Both the position numbers and the translations under genes were made by a program. From assembly GCF_003967555.1 (NCBI RefSeq), contig NZ_BIFS01000001.1:1736001-1800000 (forward strand): a DNA stretch of 64,000 bases. The letters are read 5' to 3'. The notes beneath the pieces were generated by a model. That model ran no database searches. It saw only the letters and a program-made list of their open reading frames with translations, and had not been told where the DNA came from. Numbering within the stretch: position 1 is the first letter of the stretch; the number at the start of each line of letters is the position of its first letter. Source of the stretch: Dictyobacter kobayashii. GTDB taxonomy: Bacteria; Chloroflexota; Ktedonobacteria; Ktedonobacterales; Ktedonobacteraceae. Positions 48,811 through 57,749 of the stretch are shown here, one piece after another.

Positions 48811-48954
48811 CATGCCGCTCAACCGTATGAGCGCAGCTGCCTGGCAGGCGCCCCCGTTTACTCGCCACTGATCAAGTTAAATGGCTGAGCCAGCGGCAGC
48901 GGAGCTAGCCGCGTCCAAGCGGCGTTTACGATTGCTTTTCAAAAGCATGCTATG
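48811..48954 (-). repeat. Conserved structured repeat, copy 2 (inverted)
   Basis: About 144 bp, inverted relative to 28861-28998. Minus strand: TTGAAAAGCAATCGTAAACG at one end and GCGCTCATACGGTTG at the other, with the same GCCGC-ttggac-GCGGC hairpin and GCCTG-c-CAGGC. The terminal pair has one change (ACGATTG to ACGGTTG) that keeps a G-U pair. It lies between the pseudokinase promoter side and the dnaJ terminator; 48955-49185 beyond it is AT-rich without a gene. Confidence 0.7.
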
Positions 48955-49187
48955 ACTTTGCAGCAGGATAGATGTACCCTACTATTCCCAACCACATTAC
49001 AAGTGCCACGCCAGATCACAGTCAAATCAGTAGTAATTATTTAACACATGGTGCGCTATGTCAATGAACCATTTCACAGTTCATGTTTTCCTCTCCCATA
49101 TTCTGCATCTATATTATCCAATATACAGCTAGCTTGCTAAAGTTTCCAGTGGCAAGCAACCAAAAATATCAAGGTAAGAGAAAAAAG

Positions 49188-49235
49188 AAAAGAGCCGAGT
49201 CGCCATATCACTTATATTGACGACCCGGCTCTTGA
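49188..49235 (-). terminator. Terminator of the dnaK-dnaJ cluster
   Basis: AAGAGCCG-a-GTCG pairs with CGAC-CCGGCTCTT with one mismatch; on the minus strand a T-rich run follows (AAAAAAGAAAAG on the plus strand). It lies 35 bases beyond the dnaJ stop. Confidence 0.75.
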
Positions 49236-49269
49236 AAAATTGGACAGGAGAATTCCTGTGACTTCAATT

Positions 49270-50411
49270 TTATTGAAAAACGTCCTTCGTTTTCTCAAAA
49301 AGATCACGGAAGATATTTTTACCGTTCTGCTCATTTTGCTCGTTTTCGATACGAGCGAACTCTTCAAGCAAGTGACGCTGTTCTGCTGTCAGGTTGGTCG
49401 GAGTAACAACCTTCACAATAACATGCTGATCGCCACGAGCGCTGCTATGTACGACTGGTACGCCCATGCCTTTGAGGCGGAATGAGCGATTGCTCTGTGT
49501 GCCGGCCGGAATCTTCAGCATAGTAGATTTGCCATCAACCGTCGGCACTTCTACTTCATCACCCAGGGCTGCCTGTGTAAAGCTGATCGGCAACTCATAA
49601 ATGATGTCGTTACCCTGGCGTTTGAAGAACTCATGCGACTTGACGGTTAACACGACATACAGGTTACCGGGTGTACCGCCCGAGCGCTCACTTCACCCTC
49701 ACCGGTAACGCGCACATTGATACCATCATCTACACCGGCGGGAATATTGACCACCACCCGGCGATTATTGCGCACCCGGCCCTGGCCACGGCACTTCTCA
49801 CAAGGGGTTGTAATAATGCGACCCTCACCACGACAACGCTCACACATTGTCACATTCACAAACTGCCCAAAGATCGACTGCTGTACCCGGCGAATCTCAC
49901 CAGATCCCTGACAGGCTGGACAACGTTGTGTCGAGGTACCAGGTTGGGCACCATTACCACGGCAGGTCGAACAGGTTTCCCAGCGCGGCAGCTCAATCTC
50001 TTTTTGACATCCAAAAACAGCTTCTTCAAAAGAAATGGTCAATTCATAGCGTAAATCTGCCCCACGCTGCGGACCAGAACGTCGCTGCCCACCCGTGGAA
50101 CCCGAAAAGAATGTTTCAAAGATATCATTGAGATTGCTAAAACCACCAAAGTTATCGAAGCCCGCAGCGCCGCCAGCGCCACTACCAACGCCAGCATGCC
50201 CATAACGATCATAAGCGGTACGCTTCTGCTGGTCACTTAAAACCTCATAGGCCTCATTGATCTCGATAAAGCGGGCTTCCGCTCCCTGCTCTTTATTTGC
50301 ATCAGGGTGATACTGCTTGGCAAGACGGCGAAACGCCTTTTTGATCTCGTCGTCAGTTGCGCTGCGCGATACCCCCAGCACCTCATAATAATCTCTTTTG
50401 TTTGCGGCCAT
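49270..50411 (-). CDS. dnaJ: Chaperone DnaJ (one-base frameshift)
   Basis: A 380-residue type I Hsp40. J domain (about 5-70) with HPD in KQYHPDANK; Gly/Phe-rich segment; four zinc-centre motifs [32 protein letters not shown]; then the substrate-binding C-terminal domains. The frame breaks in the CCC at 49679-49681; one added base joins EGEVSARGG to [17 protein letters not shown]. Because the gene is normally indispensable under stress and otherwise perfect, a sequencing undercall is likely. It stimulates DnaK ATPase. It lies 395 bases downstream of dnaK, with a hairpin between. Confidence 0.93.
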
Positions 50412-50706
50412 CTGCTGGTCCTTTACCCTTAGAAACAGGGCGCGAACGTATCCGCGCTACTGGATGAAAACACGTTTCTACTGTATAAAATTAGACTTTA
50501 TTGATAAGTTATTGGGTGCATTGCACCCGGCATGCGAAGCGCTTTTTGCATTGCCTTTGCACACATTCTGGCATTGTTTAAGAATACATCATGACACGAA
50601 AGATAAGCAATAAGCATAGCCCAAGTAGTAAGCAATGGAAGAACCCTCTTAGTACTCAGACTATATCAAGATATATCAGTGTCACGTCCCTGCGCCAAAA
50701 CAGGGA

Positions 50707-50740
50707 TATGAGAGGGTAACTGAGCTGTTACCCTCTCATA
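50707..50740 (-). terminator. Perfect hairpin between dnaK and dnaJ
   Basis: TATGAGAGGGTAAC (50707-50720) pairs with GTTACCCTCTCATA (50727-50740), loop TGAGCT. It lies 66 bases beyond the dnaK stop and could attenuate read-through into dnaJ. The remaining gap 50412-50706 shows no gene; dnaJ may have its own promoter there. Confidence 0.65.
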
Positions 50741-50805
50741 TAGAGGAGATGCTATTGAGTAATTAATCAGAAGTTCCCCAGACAACAATCTCCTCCTTCA
50801 GTCAA

Positions 50806-52716
50806 CTACATTTCTTTGTATTCGCCTTCGATGGTGTCATCGTTAGGGCGCGGCTGGTCCTGATCGGCTCCTGGCTGGGCATCGGCATATTCAGCACCGG
50901 CGCCACCAGGCTGACCCTGGCCATACATTGACTGGCTGATTTTGAAGAAGGCCTGCTCCAGAGCCTCGCGGGAAGCTTTGATGCGCTCGACATCGTCGGT
51001 CGACAGGGCGGTGCGCACGTCGGCAATTTTGCCTTCGAGCTCACTCTTCTGCTCAGCCGAGATCTTGTCGCCAATTTCGGCCAGGCTCTTCTCTGAACGA
51101 TAGGCTGCGCTATCGGCCAGGTTACGCTCCTCAACCTCTTCTTTGCGGCGCTTGTCTTCCTCAGAATGGGATGCAGCATCATTAACCATTTTGTCGATCT
51201 GATCTTTCGAGAGACCGCTAGAAGGCATGATGGTGATCTTCTGCTCACGGCCAGTACCTTTATCACGGGCCGAGACGTTCACGATACCATTGGCATCGAT
51301 ATCGAAGATAACCTCGATCTGTGGCACACCGCGAGGTGCAGGTGGAATACCATCCAGGATAAAGCTACCCAGTGAACGGTTGTCTTTAGCGAATTCGCGC
51401 TCACCCTGCAGGATATTAATTTCTACGCTGGGCTGGCTATCACTGGCGGTCGAGAAGACCTGGCTCTTCTGGGTTGGGATGGTGGTATTGCGCTCGATCA
51501 AGCGGGTAAAGACACCACCCAGGGTCTCGATACCCAGGGACAGAGGTGTAACATCGAGCAGCAGGACGTCTTTGACGTCACCGGTCAAGACACCAGCCTG
51601 AATAGCAGCACCAATGGCTACGACCTCGTCGGGGTTTACACCACGATTGGGCTCGCGATCAAAGATGCGACGTACCAGCGTCTGGACAGCAGGCATACGA
51701 GTCTGACCACCGACCATCACCACTTCATTGATATCGCCAGGGCGCACACCGGCATCGGAGAGAGCTTTGGTAACAGGGATACGGGATTTCTCAACCAGAT
51801 CCTCAACCAGCTGCTCCAATTTGGAACGTGACAGCGTCATGGCCAGGTGTTTTGGACCACTGGCATCAGCGGTAATGAAAGGCAGGTTGATCTCGGTCTG
51901 CATCGAGCTGGAGAGCTCTTTTTTCGCTTTCTCAGCAGCCTCTTTCAAACGCTGGAGGGCCATGCGGTCCTGGCGCAGATCGATACCCTGCTCTTTGCGG
52001 AACTCATCAGCCAGCCAGGTGATAATGCGCTGGTCGAAGTCATCACCACCCAGGTGGGTATCACCATTGGTGCTCTTCACTTCGAATACGCCATCGCCCA
52101 GTTCCAAAATGGAGATATCAAATGTACCACCACCCAGGTCATAGACAGCGATACGCTCGTCTTTCTTTTTATCCAGACCATAGGCCAGTGATGCAGCGGT
52201 TGGCTCGTTGATGATACGCAGCACTTCCAGACCAGCAATCTTACCGGAATCTCTTGTTGCCTGGCGCTGAGCATCGTTAAAGTAAGCAGGCACAGTAATG
52301 ACGGCCTGTGTTACGCGCTCACCCAGGTAAGCTTCAGCATCATTTTTCAACTTCTGCAAGATCATGGCTGAGATTTCTGGAGGGCTATACTGCTTGCCCT
52401 GTACCTCTACCCAGGCATCGCCATTAGCGGAGCGCACTACCTTGTAGGGCATCAAACGTTTGTCGCGATCAACTTCAGGATCCTCAAATTTACGACCCAT
52501 AAAACGTTTGATCGAATAGACTGTATTTTCTGGATTTGTGATAGCCTGACGCTTTGCAACTTCACCAACCAGGCGCTCGCCATTTTTATTGATAGCTACG
52601 ATAGATGGTGTAGTACGTGCACCTTCTGCGTTAGGAATAACAACAGGTTCTCCACCCTCCATCACCGCCACACACGAGTTTGTCGTTCCAAGATCGATTC
52701 CAATAACCTTTGGCAC
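50806..52716 (-). CDS. dnaK: Chaperone DnaK (Hsp70)
   Basis: A 636-residue Hsp70. ATPase domain signatures: [14 protein letters not shown] at the N-terminus, [14 protein letters not shown] and [11 protein letters not shown]; interdomain linker [12 protein letters not shown]; substrate-binding domain with the usual beta core; C-terminal lid and a Gly/Pro/Asp tail ending EGEYKEM. ATG 52716 is preceded by a GGAGG-type site. It folds proteins with DnaJ and the exchange factor GrpE, but no grpE lies between hrcA and dnaK here. Three 20-bp direct repeats occupy its upstream gap. Confidence 0.97.
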   Translation of the reverse strand: MPKVIGIDLGTTNSCVAVMEGGEPVVIPNAEGARTTPSIVAINKNGERLVGEVAKRQAITNPENTVYSIKRFMGRKFEDPEVDRDKRLMPYKVVRSANGDAWVEVQGKQYSPPEISAMILQKLKNDAEAYLGERVTQAVITVPAYFNDAQRQATRDSGKIAGLEVLRIINEPTAASLAYGLDKKKDERIAVYDLGGGTFDISILELGDGVFEVKSTNGDTHLGGDDFDQRIITWLADEFRKEQGIDLRQDRMALQRLKEAAEKAKKELSSSMQTEINLPFITADASGPKHLAMTLSRSKLEQLVEDLVEKSRIPVTKALSDAGVRPGDINEVVMVGGQTRMPAVQTLVRRIFDREPNRGVNPDEVVAIGAAIQAGVLTGDVKDVLLLDVTPLSLGIETLGGVFTRLIERNTTIPTQKSQVFSTASDSQPSVEINILQGEREFAKDNRSLGSFILDGIPPAPRGVPQIEVIFDIDANGIVNVSARDKGTGREQKITIMPSSGLSKDQIDKMVNDAASHSEEDKRRKEEVEERNLADSAAYRSEKSLAEIGDKISAEQKSELEGKIADVRTALSTDDVERIKASREALEQAFFKISQSMYGQGQPGGAGAEYADAQPGADQDQPRPNDDTIEGEYKEM

Positions 52717-52753
52717 AGTTGCCTCCTAAAAATCAAAATCTCAAGATCTAGCA

Positions 52754-52813
52754 TCCACAGATCAGATCTGCTTTACACAGATCAGATCCACAATCCACAG
52801 ATCAGATCCAAAA
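52754..52813 (-). repeat. Three 20-bp direct repeats upstream of dnaK
   Basis: Units at 52754, 52774 and 52794 share CACAGATCAGATC with exact 20-bp spacing (about two helical turns). They lie between the hrcA stop (52836) and the dnaK start (52716). The regular phasing on one DNA face suggests a binding site array, though a neutral tandem duplication is possible. Confidence 0.7.
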
Positions 52814-52835
52814 TTTATTTATATGTATCTGAGTG

Positions 52836-53939
52836 TTACTCACATCCATAAACGTCAGCCAGTAGTTCATTCATAACTTCTGCCATATAGCGGACAACCG
52901 CAATGGCACGACCATATTGCATACGTGTAGGGCCAATAATACCCAGCAAACCACCCACCTTGCCCTGCTGCCCATAACGCGCCAGGACCAAACTGACATC
53001 CTTCATTTCATCCCACTGGTTCTCTCCACCAATGATCACCTGCACACCATCCGTTGAAGGAAGATGCGAGGCCAACACCGGCAAAATGCGTTTCTGCTCG
53101 ATATCATCCATCACTTTTTGTAGACGTTTGTGTTCAAGCTCTTCAATCATTTTGCGAATACGCTCGGCACGCTCTTCCTCAGGAGGTAAGTGTAGCGAAG
53201 CGGGAGAAACAGTGTTGGGGTCTAGAATATTGACGATATCTTCTCCAAAGAAGACATCCCCTTGCATATCGCCATTCTGCTCCAGAATACGAACAATTCC
53301 ATTTGAAATAATTCGTTCCACGGGAGCGGGATCATAGGTCACGAGAAACTCATTGATCTCATCAGCATTTTTGCCTTGAAACAATGGGTTGAGTCGAGCG
53401 GCAATAGCACTCAATTCTTCTTGTTGCGTTGGCGTCTCTAAGAGCAGGCGTTGCTGCTGAATCGACCCATCCATCAGGACCAACACCAGGTGCACCGATA
53501 GATCGGTCACAGAGAGCACCTCAAAGTGTTTGAAACGACCTTCACTGGAACGCGGAGGGGTCATTACAGCGGCGCTATGTAGCAAGCGTGCCATTACCGA
53601 TGCCGTAAGCCGTACCCATTGATCCAGCTGGTCCTGTACTTGATAGAACATATGGCGAATCAGACGCTGCTCATCGAGCAACAATGCCGACTCCTGCATC
53701 AGGTGTTCGACAAAGTAGCGATAGCCAAGGTCCGTAGGTACACGACCAGCAGAGGTATGTGGCTGATTAATCAAATTCGCCTCTTCCAATCCTGCTAACT
53801 CGTGACGCACGGTGGCAGAACTAAAAGGGAGCTCATACTTACGTACGAGCGTCTCGGACGCAACAGGGGTTGCGTGATGAATGTATTCTTCAACCAGCGC
53901 ACGCAAAATCTGCTGTTTACGTGGGCTTAGAGGTGTCAT
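52836..53939 (-). CDS. hrcA: Heat-inducible transcription repressor HrcA
   Basis: A 367-residue repressor of class I heat-shock genes. N-terminal winged helix (about 1-75): LSPRKQQILRALVEEYI and SSATVRHELAGLEEANLI; then a GAF-like domain and the family segments VHLVLVLMDG and GLLGIIGPTRMQYGRAI near the C-terminus. I choose ATG 53939 (MTPLSPRK) with GAGGGAAG upstream; the frame is open for 33 more codons, but those contain no family sequence. It binds CIRCE; two degenerate CIRCE-like sites lie 116-175 bases upstream, suggesting autoregulation. Confidence 0.94.
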   Translation of the reverse strand: MTPLSPRKQQILRALVEEYIHHATPVASETLVRKYELPFSSATVRHELAGLEEANLINQPHTSAGRVPTDLGYRYFVEHLMQESALLLDEQRLIRHMFYQVQDQLDQWVRLTASVMARLLHSAAVMTPPRSSEGRFKHFEVLSVTDLSVHLVLVLMDGSIQQQRLLLETPTQQEELSAIAARLNPLFQGKNADEINEFLVTYDPAPVERIISNGIVRILEQNGDMQGDVFFGEDIVNILDPNTVSPASLHLPPEEERAERIRKMIEELEHKRLQKVMDDIEQKRILPVLASHLPSTDGVQVIIGGENQWDEMKDVSLVLARYGQQGKVGGLLGIIGPTRMQYGRAIAVVRYMAEVMNELLADVYGCE

Positions 53940-54054
53940 GTACTTGCTTCCCTCGATTGTCTTGCTGTACCTCCCTGGCAAGTATCCCGCGCCTGCGATA
54001 ACAAGGCGGTTTATGGATATGCTCGGATGATACAACATCTGTCAACTGCGATTG

Positions 54055-54114
54055 CTAGCACTCTCACTTGGAGACTGCAAGTACAGAATAGCACTCTCAA
54101 GGGTCGATTGTCAA
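54055..54114 (-). promoter_or_regulatory. Two tandem CIRCE-like operators upstream of hrcA
   Basis: CIRCE is TTAGCACTC-N9-GAGTGCTAA. Site 1 (54055-54081): CTAGCACTC-N9-GACTGCAAG, 8 of 9 and 6 of 9 matches. Site 2 (54088-54114): ATAGCACTC-N9-GATTGTCAA, again 8 and 6 matches. The exact 9-base spacing in both supports the call. Confidence 0.65.
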
Positions 54115-54230
54115 GTCTCCAGCCAGGCGGTCATACAAGGATATAATTGTGGGTGAAATGAGTAGCGCGACTTTAACGAACATACACTCCTGGAGAAGAA
54201 CAAACATATTTCTGTATCAGGCAAACAAAT

Positions 54231-54278
54231 AAAGAAGCGTTGCTATAGCAAACTGAATTACCATGGCAACGCTTCTTT
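54231..54278 (-). terminator. Terminator of the first PBP gene
   Basis: AAAGAAGCGTTGC (54231-54243) pairs perfectly with GCAACGCTTCTTT (54266-54278); an A-rich run on the plus strand (54224-54233) gives T after the stem. It lies 36 bases beyond the PBP stop. Confidence 0.7.
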
Positions 54279-54313
54279 ACAAACCATATTTCTAATGAAC
54301 AACTACCAATTGC

Positions 54314-57232
54314 CTATGGCTGCATTGGCGCCTGCCCATCGATTACATAGTCCATCGTACCACCACCCTGCAGACCAGTCCTGGACGAAAGTGAGGCCCG
54401 AGTAACACCAGGAGGAACAGGAAATGTCCAAGTGGGATTCTTTGAGAAGCGGAAATTATATTTACTGCACGCAACGCCATCGCCATATTGAGCATATGCG
54501 CCAGTTGTATTCTGGTTACAATATCCCAGCGTGCTTTCGATGACATTGTGCCAGATGGGGGCGGCACCAGTAATACCGATAACGTTTCGCATCGGTGAAT
54601 TATCGGCGTTACCAACCCAGACAGCTACGGTCACGTCTGGCGTATAACCAATCGTCCAGTTATCTCTAAACAGATCGGTCGTACCAGTTTTGGCCGCCAC
54701 TTGATGAGCACAATAAAAATTCACGGCACAATTTGGATCAATATCAGTGAACGATAGGTCATGGTCACCAGAGAATTCTACCAGGCGATCCGGCTCATCA
54801 ATCAAGACCGAAGTCATCAAGTAAGAGACCTGGGGACTAAAAACACGGCCACCAACAGGCTTATTAGTATTATAGTGATATAGATTGTGGCCTAAATTAT
54901 CCCAGACATCCAGGATACTCTGTGGCTGAACACGTACGCCATTATTAGCGAAGGTCTCATAAGCATTGGCCATTTGCAGGGGCGAAACATCCCTGGCACC
55001 GATGGCCCAGGCCAGACCATCATTGACCTGATTGTTGACGCCCAGGCGCTGCATGGTATTTAAAACGGCATTACCGCCTGCAAATTGCATGGTCTTAATG
55101 GCCGCAATGTTTAGAGAGCCAGCGGTCGATTGGCGAACAGTAAAGGGCTGAAAATGCCAAGTTTGTCCATAGTCCGAGGGAGCATAGAACAGGCCCGCCT
55201 TCGACATAGCATTAATCTGATCCTGCGATGTTGGTATTTGTACCCCTGCAGTACTGCCAGTGGGAAAGAATGTTTCATTGTCCTGCAAAACTATAGCGGG
55301 ATTCCAACCCATCTGGAAGGCAGTGGCATAGTCAAAAGGTTTAAAGGTTGATCCAGGCGGGCGAGCATTAATGGCCGCATTAAACTGACCATTAACAGTA
55401 GGATCAGTGGAATTAAAGTCTGCGCTCCCATTCATACCCAGAATCTCACCGGTCTTTGAATCCATGACAACTACTGCTGCATTATGCACGTTATTGTCTG
55501 TACTCAAAGTCAAGTTATAGCCAGTGACCTTCTGTATATCTGGCTGATAGATATGGCGCGTGATCTCATTCTGTGTATAATTGACCAGGTTGATATCAAT
55601 GGTTGTGCGTATGTTGTAGCCACCGGTCTGGAAGGCATGCAGACCAGCGTTACCACCACCCAGCGCCTGCACCATCTGGTCAATTACATACTGCACAAAG
55701 TGCGGGGCCTTCATGATACGCTGATACGGATGGAAGGTTTGTTTGGCCATCAGGTCTTCTGCCTGCTTGGCGATCGCCTCTGTAATGGGAGGACCATCGG
55801 CCTGGCCATTCACGGTCATCCCCTGAGTAATCATGGCGTTCAGCACCAGTTTCTGGCGATCCAGGGCACGCTGTTTGTTTTCAGCTCCCATGGTTGGATC
55901 AGTAGCACTGGGTGCATTGGGCTGTCCGGCCAGGAATGAAGCGCGAGCCAGGCCGAGAATAGGGTCATGCTTCCTGGTCCTGGTATTGTAGTCCAGGTTA
56001 GAAATACCTGGCGTACAGGGCTGGTTAACTTTACAGGTTGGCTTCAGGCCAAAATAATCTTCAGCCGCTACCTCAACACCATAGGTCTGCGCTCCAAAGG
56101 GAGCTACATTGAAGTACATCTCCATGATCTTAGACTTGGAATACTGCTGTGTCAGGCCGATGGCCATGGCCGCCTCGGTCAACTTACGCTGGTAGGTCGG
56201 ATTAGTATCCCTGGTCAGGTTCTTGATCACCTGTTGGGTCAGGGTACTGGCACCACCATAGCCGCTTGAACCTGCGCGCACAATTGCCAGCGGATCAATG
56301 CCCGCATTGGTCCAGAAGGTCTTGTCCTCGATGGACGTCATGGCATTCTGCATGATCAATGGAATATCTTCATAGCGCACGGTGACACGGCGACCACTGT
56401 AGGCAGAGGTGGTATTGTCATATGCCTCGTACAGCAAGACGCCATTACGATCATAGATACGTGTATTCTGGTCGATATGCTGATTGGCATATTCTTCCAT
56501 GCGCGGCTGCTGCTGCACATAATAGCTATAGCCATAAGCACTACTGCCAAAGGAGGTCAGCAATACCAATACCAGCAGGGTCGCCAGGGTAATCGCCAGC
56601 ACCCGGCCAACGCCGCCCTGACGCGATTTCAGGCGTCGCTGGCGTATATGCTGATTGATCCGTAAAACACGTGAACGTTTCCAGGGACGCGATGGCCGCG
56701 ACGGCGACATCTCCACACCTGGCATGGAAGCTGGCCGATAGCGATCCAGATAAGGCGCGGGCGGCTGCACCTGGTGACCTGCGACCGAAGCAAATTTACC
56801 TGACCAGCGCCGCATCATATCGACGGTATTGGACAACAGGCCATGGCGCTGCTGGGGGGTCATAGACTGAGGCTGAGGCTGGCGCGGATACTGCTGTCCC
56901 GGTTGAGGGGCAACAGGGGACCATTGCTGATTTCCTGCATTATATGGCTGTGGCGACTGCGACCTCTGCTGCATACCAGGATTAGCTTGCGACGGAGAAA
57001 ACTGTCCTTGCTGTGAAGTTGGGGATTGTTGTTGAAATCCCCCACGCAACAATGATGAATTGTTACGCTGAGGACCGGCTGGCGATGAGGCAGAATTCGC
57101 TCCCGGCATAGATCGCGCATCAGGTATACCTTGATCAGGTTGTTGTGTTTTATAGTTGCTTAAAAGGCCCCCGGTTTTAGGAGGGGGTTTAGGTTGATTT
57201 GTATCTGAATTCTGATTCCAATTATCACTCAT
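54314..57232 (-). CDS. Class A penicillin-binding protein (bifunctional), copy 1
   Basis: A 972-residue murein synthase. A disordered cytoplasmic tail of about 205 residues, Gln/Pro/Ser-rich, contains PPKTGGLLSNY. One membrane helix (about 212-235) follows. The glycosyltransferase domain has EDKTFWTNAGIDP, where the usual His of EDxxFxxHxG is Asn, and GGASTLTQQVIKNL. The transpeptidase has the SxxK serine in PGSTFKPF, SxN in STAGSLN, and KTG in AAKTGTTD. It polymerises and cross-links peptidoglycan outside the membrane. It is a duplicate of the gene at 57750. Confidence 0.93.
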   Translation of the reverse strand: MSDNWNQNSDTNQPKPPPKTGGLLSNYKTQQPDQGIPDARSMPGANSASSPAGPQRNNSSLLRGGFQQQSPTSQQGQFSPSQANPGMQQRSQSPQPYNAGNQQWSPVAPQPGQQYPRQPQPQSMTPQQRHGLLSNTVDMMRRWSGKFASVAGHQVQPPAPYLDRYRPASMPGVEMSPSRPSRPWKRSRVLRINQHIRQRRLKSRQGGVGRVLAITLATLLVLVLLTSFGSSAYGYSYYVQQQPRMEEYANQHIDQNTRIYDRNGVLLYEAYDNTTSAYSGRRVTVRYEDIPLIMQNAMTSIEDKTFWTNAGIDPLAIVRAGSSGYGGASTLTQQVIKNLTRDTNPTYQRKLTEAAMAIGLTQQYSKSKIMEMYFNVAPFGAQTYGVEVAAEDYFGLKPTCKVNQPCTPGISNLDYNTRTRKHDPILGLARASFLAGQPNAPSATDPTMGAENKQRALDRQKLVLNAMITQGMTVNGQADGPPITEAIAKQAEDLMAKQTFHPYQRIMKAPHFVQYVIDQMVQALGGGNAGLHAFQTGGYNIRTTIDINLVNYTQNEITRHIYQPDIQKVTGYNLTLSTDNNVHNAAVVVMDSKTGEILGMNGSADFNSTDPTVNGQFNAAINARPPGSTFKPFDYATAFQMGWNPAIVLQDNETFFPTGSTAGVQIPTSQDQINAMSKAGLFYAPSDYGQTWHFQPFTVRQSTAGSLNIAAIKTMQFAGGNAVLNTMQRLGVNNQVNDGLAWAIGARDVSPLQMANAYETFANNGVRVQPQSILDVWDNLGHNLYHYNTNKPVGGRVFSPQVSYLMTSVLIDEPDRLVEFSGDHDLSFTDIDPNCAVNFYCAHQVAAKTGTTDLFRDNWTIGYTPDVTVAVWVGNADNSPMRNVIGITGAAPIWHNVIESTLGYCNQNTTGAYAQYGDGVACSKYNFRFSKNPTWTFPVPPGVTRASLSSRTGLQGGGTMDYVIDGQAPMQP

Positions 57233-57271
57233 ACATCATCCTCATGTTAGTACAGTGTATAGTCTCTGCCT

Positions 57272-57299
57272 GCAATATATAAATACATCTATATATTGC
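57272..57299 (-). promoter_or_regulatory. Operator-like inverted repeat upstream of PBP copy 1
   Basis: GCAATATATA (57272-57281) and TATATATTGC (57290-57299) form a perfect 10-bp inverted repeat with an 8-base spacer, ending 40 bases before the start codon. A TTGACG (minus strand, 57309-57314) lies just upstream; the matching -10 would fall inside the repeat but is weak. It may be a repressor site. The rest of the gap to 57749 shows only an imperfect hairpin near 57637-57666, a weak terminator for the upstream PBP gene. Confidence 0.4.
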
Positions 57300-57749
57300 C
57301 TATACCACCGTCAAACAAAATAATAGTCGTCCCCGCTCCTTCCTCTCTTCTCATATCAGAGAAAGCAACAAGATCGGTATTCTTCTATTCTAAAGAAGAA
57401 AAAACGTCAGATCCAGTTACATTTGGAGGACGCCAGCCAGTATATATAGGGACCCTCACCACCTACTTTTCCCAGCATTCGGCCATCCACATCGTGCATC
57501 ATAAATAGTGTCCCGAATTACCTATCTCAACGAACCGGATGACACACGTTAACACAGTCCCCTATTTGGGGGATATATAATGAGACTTCTTCTTTATTAC
57601 TACTAAATTATGTGCGTTTACATGTGCAAGAATAAGCCACTCAGCAACAAGAATATACTGCTAAGTGACGTATTCCTGCAAATTACGCGTGAATAGATAA
57701 GAAGGCTCTCCTATTAAAAGGCCAACGAGCTATCAATCATCCCTATTTA

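Noticed and set aside
52754..52813. CRISPR array in the three 20-bp repeats
   Set aside because: Units are contiguous without unique spacers and no cas gene is present.
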